NCBI GenBank assembly: GCA_045634085.1
Contig: JAZQZM010000026.1
Location: 1-18,288 of the forward strand
Source of the DNA: HGM04593 sp045634085
Lineage (GTDB): Bacteria; Bacteroidota; Bacteroidia; Bacteroidales; Bacteroidaceae
DNA: 18,288 nt
Direction: 5' to 3'
The notes under the pieces were generated by a model that was given only the letters and a program-made list of their open reading frames with translations, was not told the origin of the DNA and made no database searches. Positions 16,531 to 18,288 of the stretch are shown here, piece by piece. The position numbers and the translations under genes were made by a program. Position 1 is the first letter of the stretch; every line of letters starts with the position of its first letter.

Positions 16531-17199
16531 TTATCTTTCAAAACTCTGCCATAGCCTGTCGGCTGGGAGTGGGGCTGTCACCTGAATAAGTTCCTTAGAA
16601 ACAGGGTGTATGAACTCGATGTAGCGTGCGTGCAACGATATGCTGCCGTCGGGGTTTGAACGTTGCGCGCCATACTTTAGGTCGCCTTTGATGGGGCAAC
16701 CAATGGATGCAAGCTGGCAGCGTATCTGGTGGTGGCGGCCGGTCTTCAGCTCTACTTCAATGAGGTTGTAGTTCTGTGATGCGGCAATGTGCCTGTAGTA
16801 GAGCAGGGCGTGTTTGCTGCCTTTTACCTCCTTGGGGTAGCTGAAACTTTTGTTCATCTTCTCGTTACGAAGAATCCAGCTGCTTATCTCGTCTTCACTC
16901 TTCAGCGGCTTATCCTTGGTGATAGCCCAATAGATTTTCTTGACGTTGCCGTCGCGGAACATGGTGTTGAGCCTTTCAAGTGCCTTGCTTGTCTTTGCGA
17001 ACACTACGACGCCGCTTACAGGGCGGTCGAGGCGGTGGGGCAGTCCGATGAATACATTGCCCGGCTTGGCGTACTTCTCCTTTATGTACTGCTTCATGGT
17101 GTCGCACAGCGACTTGTCGCCGGTCTTGTCGCCCTGTACAATCTCTCCTGCGGCCTTGTTTATGATGATGATGTGGTTATCCTCGTATAGTACGTTCAT
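16531..17199 (-). CDS. RluA-family RNA pseudouridine synthase
   Basis: A 222-aa protein from the ATG at 17197-17199 (MNVLYEDNHIIIINK, the standard start of the catalytic domain). The longer in-frame reading to 17265 has no protein-like character and runs far into tetR. The catalytic motif HRLDRPVSGVVVFAKT is at 55-70, with Asp58 the nucleophile-type residue that isomerises uridine to pseudouridine in rRNA or tRNA. Other family landmarks are KKIYWAI (around 87-93), ELKTGRHHQIRCQLASIGCPIKGDLKYG and SLHARYIEFIHP. There is no N-terminal S4 domain, so this is the short cytosolic form and the modified position cannot be predicted. It starts 23 bases inside the 3' end of tetR, so the two are cotranscribed and possibly coupled. 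Confidence 0.93.
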   Translation of the reverse strand: MNVLYEDNHIIIINKAAGEIVQGDKTGDKSLCDTMKQYIKEKYAKPGNVFIGLPHRLDRPVSGVVVFAKTSKALERLNTMFRDGNVKKIYWAITKDKPLKSEDEISSWILRNEKMNKSFSYPKEVKGSKHALLYYRHIAASQNYNLIEVELKTGRHHQIRCQLASIGCPIKGDLKYGAQRSNPDGSISLHARYIEFIHPVSKELIQVTAPLPADRLWQSFER

Positions 17200-17791
17200 T
17201 GCCGGTGGTTGTTTTGCCTGTATACTCGAGTGCGCTGAGGATGACCTTCTCGGTGAAATACTCAACGAACTTCTCGTCGTTGTTTTTGCTTATTATGCCG
17301 TTGATGAACGGCATTTCGATGCCTTTGAGGCAGAAGTGCAGGAAACGCGCTGCCAGGTCGGGGCTCTCGGTGTTGAAGATGCCCATTTGCTTCCCCTCCT
17401 CAATGATGCGGCGGAACAGTGCTATCTCCTTGGAATCGAATCTCTTGCGTATGTGCTCTACAATGAGTATGTAGTCGCTGTGCAGGCCGCTGTTGCGACG
17501 AACGATGCTGCGTGTCGCCTGCAGGCGCACGAATATGAGTTTTATTATCTTCTTGTCGGGGGTGAGGTCGGACATGGCTACTTTTGTAGTGGCTGCCGAG
17601 ATTTTCTTTACCTCCATCTCAATTGAAGCCTCCAGCAGCTCTTCCTTGCTTTGGAAATAGGTGTAGACCGTACGGCGGCTCTTATTGGCAGCCTGTGCTA
17701 TGTCGGCCATCGTAATGTTGCCTATTCCTTGCTGTGCAAACAGTTTACGGGCAACCTTTATTATAGCTTCTCTTGTGTCTATTGTAGCCAT
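17177..17791 (-). CDS. TetR/AcrR-family transcriptional regulator
   Basis: A 204-aa protein from the ATG at 17789-17791 (MATIDTREAIIKVARKLFAQ). Residues about 9-55 form the TetR helix-turn-helix: ARKLFAQQGIGNITMADIAQAANKS, then the recognition helix and RTVYTYFQSKEELL (40-53). The rest is an all-helical ligand-binding and dimerisation domain of usual length. An upstream in-frame ATG at 17833 lies above the -7 element and inside the palindrome, so it is rejected as the start. The promoter is covered by a perfect inverted repeat, suggesting autorepression. The only gene in its operon is the pseudouridine synthase. TetR regulators often control efflux or lipid genes, but none is adjacent, so the inducer and other targets are unknown. 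Confidence 0.92.
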   Translation of the reverse strand: MATIDTREAIIKVARKLFAQQGIGNITMADIAQAANKSRRTVYTYFQSKEELLEASIEMEVKKISAATTKVAMSDLTPDKKIIKLIFVRLQATRSIVRRNSGLHSDYILIVEHIRKRFDSKEIALFRRIIEEGKQMGIFNTESPDLAARFLHFCLKGIEMPFINGIISKNNDEKFVEYFTEKVILSALEYTGKTTTGNERTIRG

Positions 17792-17812
17792 TGGCGTTTT
17801 CTTATTTTGTTG

Positions 17813-17843
17813 CAAAATTACACAAAATTGCACTTGTGTGCAA
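17813..17843 (-). promoter_or_regulatory. tetR promoter (TTG-N20-TAATTTTG)
   Basis: On the minus strand TAATTTTG (17813-17820) is a perfect TAnnTTTG -7 element, with TTG (17841-17843) exactly 20 bases upstream as -33. Transcription would start near 17806, fixing the tetR start codon at 17791 with a leader of about 15 bases. Confidence 0.75.
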
Positions 17844-17847
17844 TTTT
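17824..17847. promoter_or_regulatory. Putative TetR operator: perfect 10-bp inverted repeat
   Basis: AAAATTGCAC (17824-17833) and GTGCAATTTT (17838-17847) are exact reverse complements with a 4-base spacer. They fill the gap between the -33 and -7 elements of the tetR promoter. A further similar half-site, CAAAATTACA (17813-17822), precedes it as a direct repeat covering the -7 element. The arrangement fits autorepression by the TetR protein encoded directly downstream; binding itself is inferred. Confidence 0.72.
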
Positions 17848-17903
17848 ATTTGTGTTAAAAATGGTTGGCGGAATAACTTTTTTGGAAAAAAGTGGTTGAA
17901 ATA

Positions 17904-17935
17904 TTTGGAAGGTAATGAAAAAAGCTATACCTTTG
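17904..17935 (+). promoter_or_regulatory. Promoter of the initiator tRNA gene (TTTG-N20-TACCTTTG)
   Basis: TTTG (17904-17907) and TACCTTTG (17928-17935) are separated by 20 bases, matching the Bacteroidetes housekeeping promoter well. The mature tRNA begins 22 bases after the -7 element. Confidence 0.75.
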
Positions 17936-17956
17936 CATCAGTTTTGAAAACCGCAT

Positions 17957-18028
17957 CGCGGGGTGGAGCAGTGGTAGCTCGTTGGGCTCATAACCCAAAG
18001 GCCGGAGGTTCGATCCCTTCCCCCGCTA
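17957..18028 (+). tRNA. Initiator tRNA-Met (fMet), anticodon CAT
   Basis: A 72-base cloverleaf: acceptor CGCGGGG (17957-17963) with CCCCGCT (18021-18027), D-stem GAGC/GCTC, anticodon arm TTGGG-CTCATAA-CCCAA with CAT at 17989-17991, T-arm GGAGG-TTCGATC-CCTTC, and discriminator A at 18028. Two hallmarks identify the initiator: an unpaired first acceptor position (C1 opposite T72) and three consecutive G-C pairs at the base of the anticodon stem. The CCA end is not encoded (CTA follows), so it must be added by tRNA nucleotidyltransferase. It has its own promoter and terminator, and an IS lies just downstream. Confidence 0.96.
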
Positions 18029-18031
18029 CTA

Positions 18032-18061
18032 AAGGAGAACGCAAGTACTCCTTATTTTTTT
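18032..18061 (+). terminator. Intrinsic terminator after tRNA-fMet
   Basis: AAGGAG-A-AC / GT-A-CTCCTT stem (18032-18040 with 18045-18053) closed by a GCAA (GNRA-type) loop with one A·A internal mismatch, then ATTTTTTT. It starts 3 bases after the tRNA discriminator position. Confidence 0.85.
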
Positions 18062-18094
18062 GTCTCTACGCCAAAAGTAAAGAATGGGTGAGCC

Positions 18095-18180
18095 GAATTC
18101 TGATGGATTTCAAAATCAAGGGATCAACATAAAATTCTGAGGGATTTCGGATCAACATAAAATTCTGAGGGATTTCAGGA
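18095..18180. repeat. 28-bp direct tandem repeats with degenerate flanking copies at an IS end
   Basis: Positions 18121-18148 and 18149-18176 are identical 28-base units (beginning GGATCAACAT and ending GAGGGATTTC). A degenerate copy with the same GAATTCTGA-GGATTTC core lies at 18095-18120, and another partial copy (GGATCAAGCAT) overlaps the transposase stop at about 18177-18195. They sit between the tRNA terminator and the transposase end and are probably subterminal sequence of the insertion element. Confidence 0.85.
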
Positions 18181-18288
18181 TCAAGCATATAATTTTGATA
18201 ACCTGAAAAGGAAAAAATCTTTATCTTTTACACCTCTGAACTGTGCCCTAAAAGCTTTGATTTTTGCATTAAAAGACTCTGATGCAGC
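18181..18288 (-). CDS. ISL3-family (ISAon1-like) transposase, C-terminal fragment at right edge
   Basis: The minus strand is open from the window edge to a TGA at 18181-18183, giving 35 residues that include ESFNAKIKAFRAQFRGV and end FFLFRLSKLYA. This matches my recollection of the C-terminus of DDE transposases of the ISL3 family (PF01610 type, ISAon1-like) common in Bacteroidales, where the Glu in ESFNAKIK is the last residue of the catalytic triad. The rest of the protein is outside the window, so intactness cannot be judged. The coding end merges into the 28-bp repeat array that separates it from the tRNA. Confidence 0.7.
   Translation of the reverse strand, partial: AASESFNAKIKAFRAQFRGVKDKDFFLFRLSKLYA

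Noticed and set aside
17200..17265. N-terminal extension of the pseudouridine synthase
   Set aside because: It overlaps deep into tetR and is serine-rich without family similarity; the catalytic domain starts at MNVLYED.
17792..17833. N-terminal extension of the TetR regulator to an ATG at 17833
   Set aside because: It would begin inside the operator and upstream of the -7 element, before transcription starts.
17791..18132. 113-codon plus-strand open frame across the tetR promoter and tRNA
   Set aside because: It runs through the operator, the tRNA and its terminator, so it cannot be a real coding region.
18095..18180. CRISPR array
   Set aside because: The 28-bp units are directly adjacent with no spacers, only two are exact, and no cas gene is present; an IS-end repeat explains them better.

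Overview
The window looks like chromosomal DNA of a Bacteroidales bacterium (Bacteroides/Prevotella-like; genus not resolvable from sequence alone). Supporting signs are a SusC/SusD pair, a lipidated TamA homologue (TamL) coupled to TamB, promoters with the Bacteroidetes -7 element TAnnTTTG instead of sigma70 boxes, weak Shine-Dalgarno sequences, and an initiator tRNA with no encoded CCA. Almost all genes lie on the minus strand; only an M16 peptidase and the tRNA are on the plus strand. Both ends are cut through insertion sequences.

Layout, left to right. 1-291: start of an IS3-type transposase OrfA (minus, runs off the left edge), next to a perfect 13-bp palindrome (298-330). 379-6165: minus-strand operon of a SusC TonB-dependent transporter, a SusD lipoprotein and a 271-aa unrecognised surface lipoprotein; a 12-bp hairpin with a UNCG loop sits between the last two. 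6166-6810: about 645 bases of AT-rich DNA with no credible gene but several promoter-like and palindromic elements. 6866-7771: NDP-sugar-type nucleotidyltransferase with its own promoter and a strong terminator. 7923-14998: tamB-tamL, overlapping by ATGA, an envelope-biogenesis module. 15213-16454: divergent M16 zinc peptidase. 16531-17791: RluA-type pseudouridine synthase and TetR regulator, a two-gene minus-strand operon (tetR first) with a palindromic operator over its promoter. 17957-18028: initiator tRNA-Met with promoter and terminator. 18095-18288: 28-bp direct repeats and the C-terminus of an ISL3/ISAon1-like transposase (minus, runs off the right edge).

How the parts relate: SusC/SusD plus the third lipoprotein should form one outer-membrane nutrient uptake complex, but no degradative enzyme, HTCS, sigma/anti-sigma pair or inner-membrane transporter lies beside it, so the substrate cannot be read from context. 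TamB and TamL are expected to work together across the periplasm in outer-membrane protein or lipid delivery. The remaining genes are housekeeping-like and need not be functionally linked.

I see no clear new multi-gene system. The points most worth checking are a 13-bp out-of-frame tandem repeat at the end of tamB that could slip and uncouple tamL, the IS3 end beside an IR-like palindrome, the subterminal repeat array of the ISL3-like element, the autoregulatory-looking tetR operator, and the orphan SusCD operon with its uncharacterised lipoprotein.
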